Of a DNA stretch of 64,000 nucleotides, positions 40,643 through 52,313 are shown one piece after another. A program made the translations under genes and the position numbers. Below the pieces are notes generated by a model that saw only the letters and a program-made list of their open reading frames with translations, had not been told where the DNA came from and searched no databases. The DNA comes from Haliea sp. (GTDB lineage Bacteria; Pseudomonadota; Gammaproteobacteria; Pseudomonadales; Halieaceae): assembly GCA_002862465.1 (NCBI GenBank), contig PKDD01000120.1, positions 1 to 64,000 of the forward strand, read 5' to 3'. Position 1 is the stretch's first letter; every line of letters starts with the position of its first letter.

Positions 40643-42226
40643 TCAATGCTCTCGAGTGGCACTAAAAACAAGGTCGGGCCAGCGCTCTTCCATGAGAGAC
40701 AGATTGACTCGGCTAGGCGCGAGGTAGGTAAGGTAGCCTCCGGCGTCCATTGAAAGGTGCTCGGCAGCCTTCCTACGAAAATCTTCCAACTTGCGTGTGT
40801 CATCACAGGTAATCCAACGCGCCGTATACACCTGCACCGGTTCATAACGCGCCTCGACCTTATACTCATCCCGGAGCCGGTAGGCCACGACTTCAAACTG
40901 CAACTGGCCCACTGCACCCACAATCAAGTCGGTCGAGGTGATTGGTGAAAAGACCTGAGTAGAGCCCTCCTCAGACAACTGCTGCAACCCGCGCTGCAAT
41001 TGCTTGGATTTCATCGGATCGGTCAGACGAATACGGCGAAATAGCTCGGGTGCAAAATGAGGAATACCACTGAACTGAAGTGCCTCGCCGTCGGTAAAAG
41101 TATCGCCGATCTGAATTGTCCCATGGTTATGCAAACCAATAATGTCGCCCGACACCGCCTCCTCCACCAATACCCGCTCGCCCGCCTGAAACGTGACCGC
41201 GTCCGCGATCTTTACCTCCTTGCCAACGCGCACATGCTGCATTTTCATACCCTTGCGATAGCGACCAGAGCATACCCGCATAAAAGCAATGCGGTCACGA
41301 TGGCGCGGATCCATATTGGCCTGAATTTTAAAAACAAAGCCGCTGAATTGACTTTCAGTTGCCGACACTGTGCGATCTATGGCGTCGCGATCCAGTGGCG
41401 CAGGTGCCCACCGAACAAAATCGTCCAACATTTCTCGGACCCCGAAATTACCAAGGGCAGTGCCAAAGAACACCGGACTTAAACGACCCGCAAGAAAAGC
41501 GTCAACATCAAAGGCATGGCTAGCGCCGCGCACCAGTTCAATTTCTTCACAGAACCGCGGATAGTCGTCCCCCAGTAATGCGCGCGCTTCGTCACTGGCC
41601 AGTCCGGCAATGCGCCTATCGTCCGCTAACACACTGCCCTTCCCTGAGGTGTACTGATGAATCGTGTCACTGTACAAGTTGTAGACCCCCTTGAACTCTG
41701 CACCCATTCCAATAGGCCAATTGATAGGGGCGCCCTGTATTTTTAGAACCGCCTCTATTTCATCCAATAGGTCAATGGGGTCACGGATATCCCGATCCAT
41801 CTTATTCACAAAACTAAATATCGGGGTATCGCGTAATCGACAAACGCGCATCAATTTAATCGTTCTGCCCTCTACGCCCTTAGCACCGTCGATCACCATT
41901 AGAGCCGAGTCTACCGCCGTGAGCGTGCGGTAAGTATCCTCCGAGAAATCCTCATGCCCAGGTGTGTCTAAGAGATTAATCGTGCGTTCGCGGTAAGGAA
42001 ATTGCATCACTGAAGACGTTACAGAAATGCCACGCTCTTGCTCCATGCTCATCCAATCAGATGTAGCGTGCGGACCCTTTTTACCTTTTACGCTTCCTGC
42101 GATTTGAATGGCATTGCCCAGCAGGAGCAGCTTTTCCGTAATCGTGGTTTTACCTGCGTCCGGGTGTGAGATAATGGCAAAGGTTTTCCTTACCTTAATC
42201 TCAGAAGCTAATTTACTTTCAGACAC
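40643..42226 (-). CDS. prfC: peptide chain release factor 3
   Basis: '[35 protein letters not shown]', '[22 protein letters not shown]', '[35 protein letters not shown]'. Confidence 0.96.
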   Translation of the reverse strand: MSESKLASEIKVRKTFAIISHPDAGKTTITEKLLLLGNAIQIAGSVKGKKGPHATSDWMSMEQERGISVTSSVMQFPYRERTINLLDTPGHEDFSEDTYRTLTAVDSALMVIDGAKGVEGRTIKLMRVCRLRDTPIFSFVNKMDRDIRDPIDLLDEIEAVLKIQGAPINWPIGMGAEFKGVYNLYSDTIHQYTSGKGSVLADDRRIAGLASDEARALLGDDYPRFCEEIELVRGASHAFDVDAFLAGRLSPVFFGTALGNFGVREMLDDFVRWAPAPLDRDAIDRTVSATESQFSGFVFKIQANMDPRHRDRIAFMRVCSGRYRKGMKMQHVRVGKEVKIADAVTFQAGERVLVEEAVSGDIIGLHNHGTIQIGDTFTDGEALQFSGIPHFAPELFRRIRLTDPMKSKQLQRGLQQLSEEGSTQVFSPITSTDLIVGAVGQLQFEVVAYRLRDEYKVEARYEPVQVYTARWITCDDTRKLEDFRRKAAEHLSMDAGGYLTYLAPSRVNLSLMEERWPDLVFSATREH

Positions 42227-42343
42227 TGACCTGAATCTCCACGTAAATACAGACTTTTAGCGTCTCAATATGGACGCCATAATCAAAGGGACGCGAGTAT
42301 AACCTAAAGCGAGGCATGTTTTGGGAATGGAAGCATCAGTGCC

Positions 42344-42967
42344 TTAAACGCGCAACATGCTCGCTGCAATATCCATCAAATGTCTGCCAATCAATTCCAG
42401 GTTGAGCTCGACACCGGGCAACTGTTTTACCATAGACGTCACACGCAAACCCTGATGACCACAGGGATTAATACGTTCGAATGGCTCTAGATCCATATCC
42501 ACGTTAAGAGCCAGTCCATGATAGCTGCAGCCTCGGCGAACCCGCAGACCCAAGGAAGCGATTTTTTCATCCGCTACATAGACCCCGGGAGCACTAGGTT
42601 TTAGCACAGCGGAAATCGTATAGTCTTCTAGGAGTTGCAGCACACAGCGCTCTATCAAATTAACAAGGTCGCGCACGCCCATTGGACGGCGACGCATATC
42701 TATCATGAAATAGAGCACCCATTGCCCCGGACCATGATAGGTAACCTGCCCACCACGATCTGCCCAGACAATAGGAATGTCTCCTGGTGTCAATAGGTGC
42801 TCGGCCTTGCCGGCCTGCCCTTGCGTAAACACCGCTGAATGCTGCAATAGCCAGAGTTCATCGGGTGAATCGACGACACGTGAATCCGTAAATTGACGCA
42901 TTGCTGTCAATGTTGACTGGTAGTCCGTAAGGCCCAACTCACGGAGAATCAACTCTGGCGCGGCCAC
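42344..42967 (-). CDS. lipB: octanoyl-[ACP]:protein N-octanoyltransferase
   Basis: '[22 protein letters not shown]...[29 protein letters not shown]', '[25 protein letters not shown]'. Confidence 0.96.
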   Translation of the reverse strand: MAAPELILRELGLTDYQSTLTAMRQFTDSRVVDSPDELWLLQHSAVFTQGQAGKAEHLLTPGDIPIVWADRGGQVTYHGPGQWVLYFMIDMRRRPMGVRDLVNLIERCVLQLLEDYTISAVLKPSAPGVYVADEKIASLGLRVRRGCSYHGLALNVDMDLEPFERINPCGHQGLRVTSMVKQLPGVELNLELIGRHLMDIAASMLRV

Positions 42968-42970
42968 CGA

Positions 42971-43240
42971 TTAAATCACCATCTTTACAAGACCCGTCGC
43001 TAGCAGATCTTGATGCAAGGCTTCTAATTGGTCAGGACCCGTTGCGGTGATGGTAACAGTCAACGATGTAAAGGTGGCTTTACTACTGACTTTAGCAGTA
43101 ACATTATGCCGGTTGAAACCGGGGGCATGACGCTCAAATACTGACAATACAGAAGGTTCGAAGTCATCGCTGCTAACACCTAAGACCTTGATTGGATAAG
43201 CGCAGGGAAACTCTATTTTTGGTGCTTCAGGTTCTTGCAC
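42971..43240 (-). CDS. ybeD: DUF493/YbeD family protein
   Basis: 'IEFPCAYPIKVLGVSSDDFEPSVLSVFERHAPGFNRHNVTAKVSSKATFTSLTVTITA'; lipB-dacA context. Confidence 0.92.
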   Translation of the reverse strand: MQEPEAPKIEFPCAYPIKVLGVSSDDFEPSVLSVFERHAPGFNRHNVTAKVSSKATFTSLTVTITATGPDQLEALHQDLLATGLVKMVI

Positions 43241-43273
43241 AATAATGCACTCCAGAGCCTTTCTAGTGAGGAG

Positions 43274-44437
43274 TTATCCGCGGCCAAACAGGCCAGCGAA
43301 AAACATCAAGAGAGCATCCCACTGACGGGCAAAGAAACCGCTTGACTCAATCGACGCTAAAACGACTAGCGGTTCTCGCCACACCACCTCGTCGTTCAGA
43401 CTCACAGTCACAGTGCCTATCGGGTTGCCTATGGCAAGCGGCGCAACCAACTGCGAGTTTATCTCCACCCCAGTTACCAGGTTATCGTGCTTACCGCGTG
43501 GCAGCGTCAACACCGCTTCGCTCAATAAACCGGCTGCGACATAATCCTGCCGTCCTTTCCAGACACGCGGTTTTGCCAACTCCGTCATGGGCTCAAATAA
43601 AAGCTCGGTCTCGTAAAAACGGAACCCATAGTTCAGTAAAGCCGCAGTATCATTTTTGCGTGCCTTAGTGCTATCGGAACCCATCACCACCGAGATCAAC
43701 CGCATGCCTTTGCGTTCTGCCGATGCAACCAAGCAATATCCGGCCTCCTCCGTGTAGCCTGTCTTGAGGCCATCCACAGAAGCATCTACCAGCATCAACG
43801 TGTTTCGATTGTACTGTCGGATATCGTTATACGTAAACTCAGGTTCCTTGTAGATTTTATACTGCTCGGGGTGGTCGATGATCATCGCTTTAGCCAGAAT
43901 AGCCAAATCTCGCGCTGTCGTCATATGCGCCGGATCCGGTAAACCATGAGAATTCACGTATTGAGTGCTACCCATACCAAGTCTCTTGGCGTTTATGTTC
44001 ATCATCTCGGCAAAAACGGCTTCACTGCCGGCAATATGCTCTGCGACAGCCAAAGTGGCATCGTTACCCGAAGATATGATGATACCGCGCTGTAAATCGG
44101 CAATGGACACATCCATACCGGGCTGTATCCACATCAACGAAGAACCATTAAATATCGGATTTTGTGACCAGGCGTTCTCACTAATCCTCACCATATCGCT
44201 GTCACTAACGCGCCCCGCCTCGATTTCTTCAGCCAATACGTAGGCCGTCATCATTTTGGTGAGGCTTGCCGGAGGCAGAATTTCGTCCGCGTTGTGCTCG
44301 ACCAGTACAGCGCCACTGGCAGCATCAACCAAGAGATACGCCTTGGCCGCCAGTTGCGGGGGGGCAGGTACAGGATTTCCTGCCCGCGCACCAAATGAGC
44401 ATACTATCAGCAGCAATACCAAGATTAATCGAATCAT
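43274..44437 (-). CDS. dacA: D-alanyl-D-alanine carboxypeptidase (PBP5/6 family)
   Basis: 'ILPPASLTKMMTAYVLAEE' (SxxK), 'ISSGNDATLAVAEHIAG' (SGN), 'DGLKTGYTEEAGYCLVASA' (KTG). Confidence 0.95.
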   Translation of the reverse strand: MIRLILVLLLIVCSFGARAGNPVPAPPQLAAKAYLLVDAASGAVLVEHNADEILPPASLTKMMTAYVLAEEIEAGRVSDSDMVRISENAWSQNPIFNGSSLMWIQPGMDVSIADLQRGIIISSGNDATLAVAEHIAGSEAVFAEMMNINAKRLGMGSTQYVNSHGLPDPAHMTTARDLAILAKAMIIDHPEQYKIYKEPEFTYNDIRQYNRNTLMLVDASVDGLKTGYTEEAGYCLVASAERKGMRLISVVMGSDSTKARKNDTAALLNYGFRFYETELLFEPMTELAKPRVWKGRQDYVAAGLLSEAVLTLPRGKHDNLVTGVEINSQLVAPLAIGNPIGTVTVSLNDEVVWREPLVVLASIESSGFFARQWDALLMFFAGLFGRG

Positions 44438-44525
44438 GATGTCAGAAAACCGTCGGGGATTTGGTTAACGTTGATGGTAACTCATGGATGGCAGGAGAGA
44501 AAGATCATAAGACAATGAGGGCTAG

Positions 44526-45368
44526 CTATGGCAACGGCTGCCCGAGATCATACCCGCTATCCTGTAATTGTCGCTGCAACGCAAGCAGATGATTCTTATC
44601 ATTTACTGGACCCACCCGCACTCGGTACAGCGATGTGCCGTCCGACTCGACCACGCTGATAAATACCTCTGCCGTGAGTAGAGGCTTTAACGCTTGTACC
44701 AAAGTCTTTGCACTGGCCTCTTTGCCAAAGGCCCCCAGTTGAAGATAACGATAATCACCGTAGATAGGATCGCGACGATCCTCGACACCGCCAATTTCTA
44801 TCACCTCGACTTCTACGGTCGCAGTACCCTGCTCCATATAACCAAGCTTTACAGCAGCAGCGTAAGACAGATCTATAATGCGGTCGGGGTGGAAAGGTCC
44901 GCGGTCGTTAACCCGCACCACGATGCTTTTGCCATTATCCAAATTGGTCACACGCACGTAGGTGGGAATAGGAAGTGTCTTATGAGCGGCACTGGGCTTG
45001 TATAAGTCATACAGTTCACCGTTAGATGTTTTATGTCCACTAAATTTTGCTCCGTACCAAGAAGCGGTGCCCTGCTCCCGATAATCACGATAGTCCTCCA
45101 GCACATTGTAGGTAACACCGTCGATGACATAGGGACTGAGGTTGCCGACCGTCAGGATGGGGTCTGCTTGCGGTATCGCATCTAAAACTTCATCCTGCCT
45201 TATCGATCGAAGCGGAGCGGAGTCTTGATCGATGTGATAGCGTTTAGGTGCAGAACTATGCGGGCTATCTTGCTCAAGGGGCCGTGACTGAGAGGGCGGG
45301 CGCACAGAGCAAGCCGCGAGGAAAAAAGTGAGTCCAACGATGGCTGCGATAAACCGGCTAGGTGTCAC
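44526..45368 (-). CDS. rlpA: septal ring lytic transglycosylase RlpA family lipoprotein with SPOR-like C-terminus
   Basis: 'FFLAACSV' lipobox; 'QGTASWYGAKFSGHKTSNGELYDLYKPSAAHKTLPIPTYVRVTNLDNGKSIVVRVNDRGPFHPDRIIDLSYAAA'. Confidence 0.94.
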   Translation of the reverse strand: MTPSRFIAAIVGLTFFLAACSVRPPSQSRPLEQDSPHSSAPKRYHIDQDSAPLRSIRQDEVLDAIPQADPILTVGNLSPYVIDGVTYNVLEDYRDYREQGTASWYGAKFSGHKTSNGELYDLYKPSAAHKTLPIPTYVRVTNLDNGKSIVVRVNDRGPFHPDRIIDLSYAAAVKLGYMEQGTATVEVEVIEIGGVEDRRDPIYGDYRYLQLGAFGKEASAKTLVQALKPLLTAEVFISVVESDGTSLYRVRVGPVNDKNHLLALQRQLQDSGYDLGQPLP

Positions 45369-46360
45369 CGTACCACTCGAGCAGCCAGTGCCTGACTAAG
45401 CTGATACACACACATTGCATACATAGCACTGTGATTATAGCGCGTGATGACATAAAAATTGTGCAGACCTAGCCAATACTCATAACCGTCTCTCTGCTCA
45501 AACTTCATAGCTATTGCTAGCGCTTCAGGGTTCAGCTTTATTCTCGCTACCACACCTTCTGCCGCGAACTGCGCCACTGTGCGGGTCGGCTTTAAATCCT
45601 TGCGGTTTTTAACAAAAATTTCCTCTGGCGTGTTTTGGGCTGCAGTGGCCGCAGATACTACAACCTCACCCTGTCGCCATCCATGCTGCTTGAAATAATT
45701 GGCGACGCTGCCAATAGCATCCACGGGGTTGTTCCAAATGTCGACGATGTCATCATTATCAAAATCGATGGCGTAGTTGCGGTAACTACTCGGCATAAAC
45801 TGACCGTAGCCCATGGCTCCGGCGTATGACCCCATCAAGGTCATCGGATCGATACCCTGATCCCGCGAAAGAATCAAAACGTTTTTCAACTCGCTGGTAA
45901 AAAACGGCGAGCGGGGCGGATAGTCAAATGCCAGAGTTGAAAGCGCATCGATCACACGATAACTACCGGCCACCCGCCCGTAGGAAGTTTCTACACCGAT
46001 AATAGCCACGATAAGTTCCGCTGGCACACCAAACTCACGCTCAGCGCGGCCCAGATCTATACGGTATCGGTTAAAAAACTCAACCCCTTGGTCTTCGCGC
46101 TTGTCGTTGAGAAAGATAGCCCGATACTCGTACCAAGGCTTAGTCTTCTCCGCCGGGCGGGCAATAGCTTTCAATATAGAGTCCTTGCGTTCAGCCTGTG
46201 CAAAAACCGCCATGAGTTGCTCGCGGTTAAAGCCCTCCTCCGCAACCAACTCATCAACCAATAACTGAGCAGAGGAATTGACATCATAGTTGTCCGCCGC
46301 ACAAGACAAAGCCGTCCACAGGGAGGCCACTACAAGGATAACTTTCAGGCGTAAAGGCAT
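45365..46360 (-). CDS. mltB: lytic murein transglycosylase B
   Basis: 'ELIVAIIGVETSYGRVAGSYRVIDALSTLAFDYPPRSPFFTSELKNVLIL', 'GSYAGAMGYGQFMPSSYRNYAIDFD'. Confidence 0.95.
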   Translation of the reverse strand: MPLRLKVILVVASLWTALSCAADNYDVNSSAQLLVDELVAEEGFNREQLMAVFAQAERKDSILKAIARPAEKTKPWYEYRAIFLNDKREDQGVEFFNRYRIDLGRAEREFGVPAELIVAIIGVETSYGRVAGSYRVIDALSTLAFDYPPRSPFFTSELKNVLILSRDQGIDPMTLMGSYAGAMGYGQFMPSSYRNYAIDFDNDDIVDIWNNPVDAIGSVANYFKQHGWRQGEVVVSAATAAQNTPEEIFVKNRKDLKPTRTVAQFAAEGVVARIKLNPEALAIAMKFEQRDGYEYWLGLHNFYVITRYNHSAMYAMCVYQLSQALAARVVR

Positions 46361-46420
46361 AAGCTAAAACTCAATCTCTTGAAACGAAGGTGTCTAAAAT
46401 ATTGTCGCAGAGCACTGCAC

Positions 46421-47563
46421 TCACATAGCGCCACTGCGACTTTCCGTACTAATCGCCATCAAAATACCAAAACCGGCTAACAGCGTGACTACTGAGGTTC
46501 CACCGGCACTTACCAGCGGCAGTGGAACGCCTACCACCGGCAACAAACCAGCCACCATGCCCATGTTAACAAAGATATACACGAAAAACGTCAATGTCAG
46601 GCTTCCCGCCATCATACGACCAAAACTGGTTTGCGCGTGCACGCCAATCCAAAAGCCGCGCAACAAAATCAACAGATAAATTCCCATAAGTAGTATTATA
46701 CCCTGCAATCCCCGCTCCTCTGCCAGCACTGCGATGATGAAATCGGTATGGCTTTCAGGCAAGAAGTCCAGCCTTGATTGAGTACTTTGTAACCAACCCT
46801 TACCCTGCCAGCCACCTGAACCAATAGCGGTCTTAGATTGGATAATATTCCATCCAGCGCCCAACTTGTCGCTGTCAGGGTTAAACATGGTGAGGATGCG
46901 TTGTTTCTGATAATCCTTGAGCCCATAGATCCAAAGCGGCCACGCGGACGCGGCCGCGAGCACAACCGCACCCATGATATAACGCCAGCGAAGACCGGCC
47001 ATAAACAGGACAAACAAGCCACTGGCGGCGATCAGCAACGCCGTTCCCAAATCTGGCTGGATCACAATCAATATGGCAGGCAACCCCAGCAAAATCAGTG
47101 AACCGCCGACAGAGAGCAAGCCCGGAGGCAGAGTCCTTGCCGCTAAAAACCAAGCGACGACCAACGGCACCACGAGTTTCATAATCTCCGACGGCTGAAA
47201 CCGAAAACCTCCGATTTCGAGCCAACGCTGGGCGCCCTTTGCCCCTACCCCAACGAATACCACAGCTACCAGTGTTGTTAACCCTGCAACATACAGCCAA
47301 GGCGCCAAACGCACATAGCGCTGCAGACTGATTTGCGCTGCCAAAAACATAACCACATAGCCCAGCGACAGGTAACTCCCCTGACGGATAACCGCCGCCA
47401 TACTCTGGCCTGATGCACTATATAGCACCGCCAAACCGTAAAACGTTAACAGTAGAAGCAATAGCAGCAAGGGCACATCAATGTGAACACGACGGACCAC
47501 GCTGGGACGCCTTGCCATGTCATGGGAACCCTGATGCGGCAGTTGCCGAACATAATCACCCAT
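46421..47563 (-). CDS. rodA: rod-shape-determining peptidoglycan polymerase RodA
   Basis: SEDS family; 'QPSEIMKLVVPLVVAWFLA', 'LPESHTDFIIAVLAEERGLQG', 'LPVVGVPLPLVSAGGTSVVTLLAGFGILMAIS'. Confidence 0.96.
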   Translation of the reverse strand: MGDYVRQLPHQGSHDMARRPSVVRRVHIDVPLLLLLLLLTFYGLAVLYSASGQSMAAVIRQGSYLSLGYVVMFLAAQISLQRYVRLAPWLYVAGLTTLVAVVFVGVGAKGAQRWLEIGGFRFQPSEIMKLVVPLVVAWFLAARTLPPGLLSVGGSLILLGLPAILIVIQPDLGTALLIAASGLFVLFMAGLRWRYIMGAVVLAAASAWPLWIYGLKDYQKQRILTMFNPDSDKLGAGWNIIQSKTAIGSGGWQGKGWLQSTQSRLDFLPESHTDFIIAVLAEERGLQGIILLMGIYLLILLRGFWIGVHAQTSFGRMMAGSLTLTFFVYIFVNMGMVAGLLPVVGVPLPLVSAGGTSVVTLLAGFGILMAISTESRSGAM

Positions 47564-49404
47564 TAGCCAGGCTCGATCGATAGCCAGGTATCAATGACCT
47601 CGCGGGCGATGGGAGACGCTGCGGAACTTCCTCCACCGTTCTCTACGATAATACCCACGGCAATAGTTGGCGCCTCGATGGGCGCAAAGGCAACAAACAA
47701 TCCATGATGTCGATGTCGCTCCGAAACGTCCGCCTCGTTATACACCGCATTTTGCGCGATACCAATAACCTGAGCGGTACCGGTCTTTCCCGCCATTTCG
47801 TAGGTAATCCCCTGGGCCAACGCCTTCGCAGTGCCTTTACGACCATGCACAACTTCGCGCATGCCATCAAATATCGTTTCCCAGTGCTCAGCCGGCGCTA
47901 TCAGAGGGTCTAACGCAGACAGCGGCACAGGTTCGCCGTCTACCGCCATGACCAGATGCGGAACCCGCCGCTGTCCTTTGCTCGCCATGATCCCAGTCGC
48001 AACCGCCAATTGCAGAGGCGACGCTAGCATATAGCCCTGGCCAATACCCGCACTGATGGTTTCACCTGGATACCAAGGCTGATCCATTGCGCCCCGCTTC
48101 CAGCGCGTTGACGGCAATATGCCACCGCGCTCACTCGTGGTATCGATACCCGTTCGCTCTCCAAAACCAAAAGGCTGCAAATACTCTGCCATACGGTCTA
48201 TCGTCAGGCGTCGGGCGAGATCATAAAAGTACACATCGCAAGATTCAGCAATGGCCATTTTCATGTTGACCAAAGGGGCATGTCCCGTGCCTTTTATCCG
48301 TAAAATCCAATCCCGATAACGGTGCGAGTCGCCCGGCAGGCTGTACCAGCCCGGATCAGGCACGGTTGACTCGGGCGTCACCAGCCCTGACTGAAGTCCA
48401 GCCATCGCCATAAAAGGTTTAATGGTCGAACCGGGAGGATAGGAACCCTGAATAGCCCGATTAAACAGGGGAACATCTAGCGAATCGCGCAGCGCATTGT
48501 AGTCTTTGTAGCTGATGCCATTAACAAATAAGTTAGTATCAAACCCTGGGGTGGATACCAGCGCTAGGATCTCGCCGGACAGAGGGCTGAGTGCAACCAC
48601 TGCACCACGGCGATCACCGAGTGCGTCGAAAGCGGCACGCTGCACCCGGTAGTCAAGGGACAGCGTAAGATCTTTGCCTGTCACCGGAAGGAACCTCTCC
48701 AGCACACGTAGCACGCGACCGTGGGCGTTGCTTTCAACATTCTGGTAACCCACATCCCCGTGCAGGATGTCTTCATAGAACTTCTCGACGCCGACTTTGC
48801 CTACATAAAAGGTGCCGCGATAGTCTGTCTCATCTAGCGCCTGCACTTCACCTTCGCTGATACGTCCAACATAGCCAAGAGCATGAGAAAATAACTCTCC
48901 ATGAGGATAGTGGCGGAGTAACTGAGCTTCCACTGCAACGCCCGGCAGACGAAAGCGATTCACCGCCAGCAGAGCACGTTCATTTTCTGTCAAGCGAAAG
49001 CGCAAAGGCACAGCCTCGTATGGCCGCCTGCGGTTAACTTTCTTATGGAAATTTTCCAGGTCGCGCTCTGAAATCGGAAGCAGTGCCTGCAATTCCGACA
49101 AAGCAACGTCTAAATCTTCTACCCGCTCACGCACCAGCGAGAGAACGTAACTGGGCCGGTTGTCCGCCAGCAAAACACCATTGCGATCATAGATAAGACC
49201 GCGCTTGGGTGGCAATGGCTGCAACTGCACGCGATTGCGCTCCGACTGTGTGCGATAGACCTCATAGCCTGTAATCTGTAATGCGTAGTAACGCACAAGG
49301 ATAAGACCCAGCAGCACCGTCACTAGACAGATCGCGATAATGGTGCGGCTGCCAAAGATGCGGGACTCAAGCTGCGAATCTTTTAAATCAAATTGAGGTA
49401 ACAT
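47563..49404 (-). CDS. mrdA: penicillin-binding protein 2
   Basis: 'GSYPPGSTIKPFMAMAGL' (SxxK), 'MAGKTGTAQVIG' (KTG), 'LPPKRGLIYDRNGVLLADN'. Confidence 0.96.
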   Translation of the reverse strand: MLPQFDLKDSQLESRIFGSRTIIAICLVTVLLGLILVRYYALQITGYEVYRTQSERNRVQLQPLPPKRGLIYDRNGVLLADNRPSYVLSLVRERVEDLDVALSELQALLPISERDLENFHKKVNRRRPYEAVPLRFRLTENERALLAVNRFRLPGVAVEAQLLRHYPHGELFSHALGYVGRISEGEVQALDETDYRGTFYVGKVGVEKFYEDILHGDVGYQNVESNAHGRVLRVLERFLPVTGKDLTLSLDYRVQRAAFDALGDRRGAVVALSPLSGEILALVSTPGFDTNLFVNGISYKDYNALRDSLDVPLFNRAIQGSYPPGSTIKPFMAMAGLQSGLVTPESTVPDPGWYSLPGDSHRYRDWILRIKGTGHAPLVNMKMAIAESCDVYFYDLARRLTIDRMAEYLQPFGFGERTGIDTTSERGGILPSTRWKRGAMDQPWYPGETISAGIGQGYMLASPLQLAVATGIMASKGQRRVPHLVMAVDGEPVPLSALDPLIAPAEHWETIFDGMREVVHGRKGTAKALAQGITYEMAGKTGTAQVIGIAQNAVYNEADVSERHRHHGLFVAFAPIEAPTIAVGIIVENGGGSSAASPIAREVIDTWLSIEPG

Positions 49405-49447
49405 TCGAATGACTTAGCGAATCTACACTGTGTTAAAAAAGTTGTCA

Positions 49448-49918
49448 CTATGCGCGATGATACGGGTGCTGAACAGTGATTGTCCAAGCCCTATACAACT
49501 GCTCCGCCAACAGCACTCTCACCAGCGGATGCGGCAGCGTAAGCTCACTGAGCGACCAACATTGATCAGCACGCGCTAGACAGCTCGGTGAGAGCCCATC
49601 GGGGCCACCAATGACAACACTGTAATTGTCTCCCGACATTTGCCATACCGCCAACTGCTCTGCCAGTTGCGCGGTGGAGATACGCTTGCCTCCCACATCT
49701 AAAGCAATGACTCGCTCCGCTGAAGGAATAGCCTTCAATATTTTCGCTCCCTCCGATGCACATGCCTGACCTCCGGCAGTATCTTTAGCCCTGCGGGCCA
49801 GGGGAATTTCCCGCCACACCGGCTTTAACTCACGCGGCATGCGTTTGCTATATTCATCAACGCCCAGCGTGACCCAAGCTGGCATCCGAGTTCCGACCGC
49901 GACGACACTAATGCGCAT
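49448..49918 (-). CDS. rlmH: 23S rRNA (pseudouridine1915-N3)-methyltransferase RlmH
   Basis: '[20 protein letters not shown]', '[15 protein letters not shown]', '[28 protein letters not shown]'. Confidence 0.96.
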   Translation of the reverse strand: MRISVVAVGTRMPAWVTLGVDEYSKRMPRELKPVWREIPLARRAKDTAGGQACASEGAKILKAIPSAERVIALDVGGKRISTAQLAEQLAVWQMSGDNYSVVIGGPDGLSPSCLARADQCWSLSELTLPHPLVRVLLAEQLYRAWTITVQHPYHRA

Positions 49919-50253
49919 CAGTCGATGACTTCAGGGTTCGACCACAGGCGCTCCAAGTCATAAAAATCTCGCATCTCAGGCAGCATGACATGGACGACCA
50001 CATCACTGAAATCCACCAGCACCCAATCACCCGCATCATCACCTTCCATGCCCAAGGGGTGGATGTCGCGCTTTTTAGCTTCGACTGAAACATGACTTGC
50101 CAAGGACTTTACATGTCGACTCGAGGTGCCACTGGTGATGACCAGATAGTCCGTCACATCCGTCAGATCCCTGACATCCAGCATTACCGTATTGACCGAT
50201 TTTAGATCGTCCAGCGCATCGACGACAAACTGCGCAAACTTTTCAGGCTTCAT
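49918..50253 (-). CDS. rsfS: ribosome silencing factor RsfS
   Basis: '[43 protein letters not shown]', '[34 protein letters not shown]'. Confidence 0.96.
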   Translation of the reverse strand: MKPEKFAQFVVDALDDLKSVNTVMLDVRDLTDVTDYLVITSGTSSRHVKSLASHVSVEAKKRDIHPLGMEGDDAGDWVLVDFSDVVVHVMLPEMRDFYDLERLWSNPEVID

Positions 50254-50296
50254 GGAGCTGATTAATTGTGGCTTTCATATAAAACAATCCAGTGAC

Positions 50297-50965
50297 TTAA
50301 CAATAAAGCTTGTGCGTTTGAATATAATCCAACACCGGCTGCGGCAGTAGATAGCGGGCTGAACGACCGGAAGCCAACAAATCTCGTATCTCGGTGGAGG
50401 ATATCGCCAGAGGACGCAATTCCTCAACTATAATTCCGCCAAAAGGACGCTGCCGCAACAGCGCTGAACTCTCCAACTGATGAGTCTTGAGCCACTGCGC
50501 TACCTGCCCTGTGCGAGGCAACTGCCAACCCGGTCGCGTAATGATGACAATATGCGCCCAATCCAGCAACTCTTGCCAGCGGTGCCACATTGCAATGTCC
50601 TGCACCGCATCACAACCGAGCACCATACAAAGGCTTTGCTGCGCGCCCAATTCACCCCTTAGCTCAATCAGGCTATCTATCGTATAGGACTTCCCGGGGC
50701 GTTGCATTTCTCTAGCATCGCACACAAGACGAGACTCTCCACTCACGGCCAGATGCACCATCTCTGCGCGTCGCTCAGCACTACAGTTTGGAGCATCACG
50801 ATGAGGCGGCAACGCACTGGGCAGGAGGCTTAACTGCTCCAGTTTCAGCTTTTCCACGAGTTCCAGCGCTGAACGCAGATGGCCATAGTGTACTGGATTA
50901 AACGTGCCACCGAACACCCCGACCAACGACGCCACAGGAGGATAAGAGGGGGAAGACGCACTCAA
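50297..50965 (-). CDS. nadD: nicotinate-nucleotide adenylyltransferase
   Basis: '[22 protein letters not shown]', '[13 protein letters not shown]', '[28 protein letters not shown]'. Confidence 0.96.
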   Translation of the reverse strand: MSASSPSYPPVASLVGVFGGTFNPVHYGHLRSALELVEKLKLEQLSLLPSALPPHRDAPNCSAERRAEMVHLAVSGESRLVCDAREMQRPGKSYTIDSLIELRGELGAQQSLCMVLGCDAVQDIAMWHRWQELLDWAHIVIITRPGWQLPRTGQVAQWLKTHQLESSALLRQRPFGGIIVEELRPLAISSTEIRDLLASGRSARYLLPQPVLDYIQTHKLYC

Positions 50966-52221
50966 GTGCGAAGCTGCCCCTCACCGAACACTACGAACTT
51001 TTGCGTAGTGAGCCCATCCAAACCCACAGGTCCTCGGGCATGCAGTTTGTCAGTGGAGATACCGATCTCGGCGCCCAAGCCATACTCGAAGCCATCCGCT
51101 AAGCGCGTAGACGCGTTGACCATCACCGAACTCGAATCGACTTCCCGCAAAAAACGCATGGCTCGTCCGTGATCCCGCGTAACAATGCTATCGGTGTGCT
51201 GGGAGCTATAAGTATTGATATGCCTAATCGCCTGATCAAGCCCGTCGACCACGCGCAGCGCGAGAATCGGCGCCAAGTATTCTTCATGCCAGTCAAGTTC
51301 GCTGGCCACTTTGATATCTGGCAATACCTCTCGCACGATAGGGCAGCCGCGCAACTCTACTCCCGCCTCAGCATAGACTTGTGCAAGCAGCGGTAAAATC
51401 TCGGCCGCCTTAGACGCGGCAACTAGCAGTGTTTCCATGGTATTACAGGTACCATAGCGCTGGGTTTTAGCATTAAAAGCGATACTTACAGCCATATCGT
51501 TATCAGCGCCATCGTCAATGTAAACGTGACAAACGCCATCCAGATGCTTAATGACCGGTACTTTAGCGTCTCGACTGATACGCTCGATAAGACTCTTCCC
51601 GCCCCTGGGGATAATCACGTCCACATACTGGGGCATCGTAATTAACTGGCCTACCGCCGCTCGATCACCCGTGGCTACAACTTGGACCGCGGCGAGGGGT
51701 AATTCGGCATCGTGTAAACCCTGCTTCAGGCACTGGGCAATAGCCGCATTAGAGGCCAAACACTCGGAGCCCCCACGCAAGATAACAGCGTTGCCAGATT
51801 TAAGGCACAAACTCGCCGCCTCCACGGTCACATTGGGCCGCGATTCATAGATAATACCGATCACTCCTAGGGGCACGCGCATACGCCCCACCTGAATGCC
51901 ACTCTCCATGCCCCTCATTTCCGAAATACTACCCACCGGATCTGGCAGCGCAGCAACCTGACGCAAGCCCTCTAACATCGCATCTATGCGCGCCGGCGTA
52001 AGTTCCAAGCGATCCAGTAACGGCGCATCCAAAGCCTTTGCACGGCCGTTCTCTAGGTCCGCTGCATTGGCCTGCGCCAACGCCGCGCGCGCGCCGTCTA
52101 GAGCGTCATGCATAGCCAGCAACGCACCATTGCGCGCCGCGGGGGGCGCTGCGGCGACGACATGCGATGCCGCGCGCGCGGCGACACCGAGCTCCTGCAT
52201 ATACTGATCAACGTCCATCAC
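50962..52221 (-). CDS. proA: glutamate-5-semialdehyde dehydrogenase
   Basis: '[38 protein letters not shown]', '[12 protein letters not shown]', '[19 protein letters not shown]'. Confidence 0.97.
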   Translation of the reverse strand: MMDVDQYMQELGVAARAASHVVAAAPPAARNGALLAMHDALDGARAALAQANAADLENGRAKALDAPLLDRLELTPARIDAMLEGLRQVAALPDPVGSISEMRGMESGIQVGRMRVPLGVIGIIYESRPNVTVEAASLCLKSGNAVILRGGSECLASNAAIAQCLKQGLHDAELPLAAVQVVATGDRAAVGQLITMPQYVDVIIPRGGKSLIERISRDAKVPVIKHLDGVCHVYIDDGADNDMAVSIAFNAKTQRYGTCNTMETLLVAASKAAEILPLLAQVYAEAGVELRGCPIVREVLPDIKVASELDWHEEYLAPILALRVVDGLDQAIRHINTYSSQHTDSIVTRDHGRAMRFLREVDSSSVMVNASTRLADGFEYGLGAEIGISTDKLHARGPVGLDGLTTQKFVVFGEGQLRT

Positions 52222-52313
52222 AAATTAACCCACCCCAACCTGACGCTCTGATTATACCTGATCAGCGCTGAGTATGTGCTAGGCTGGCCGCTGAATTTCT
52301 AATAGGTAAAACT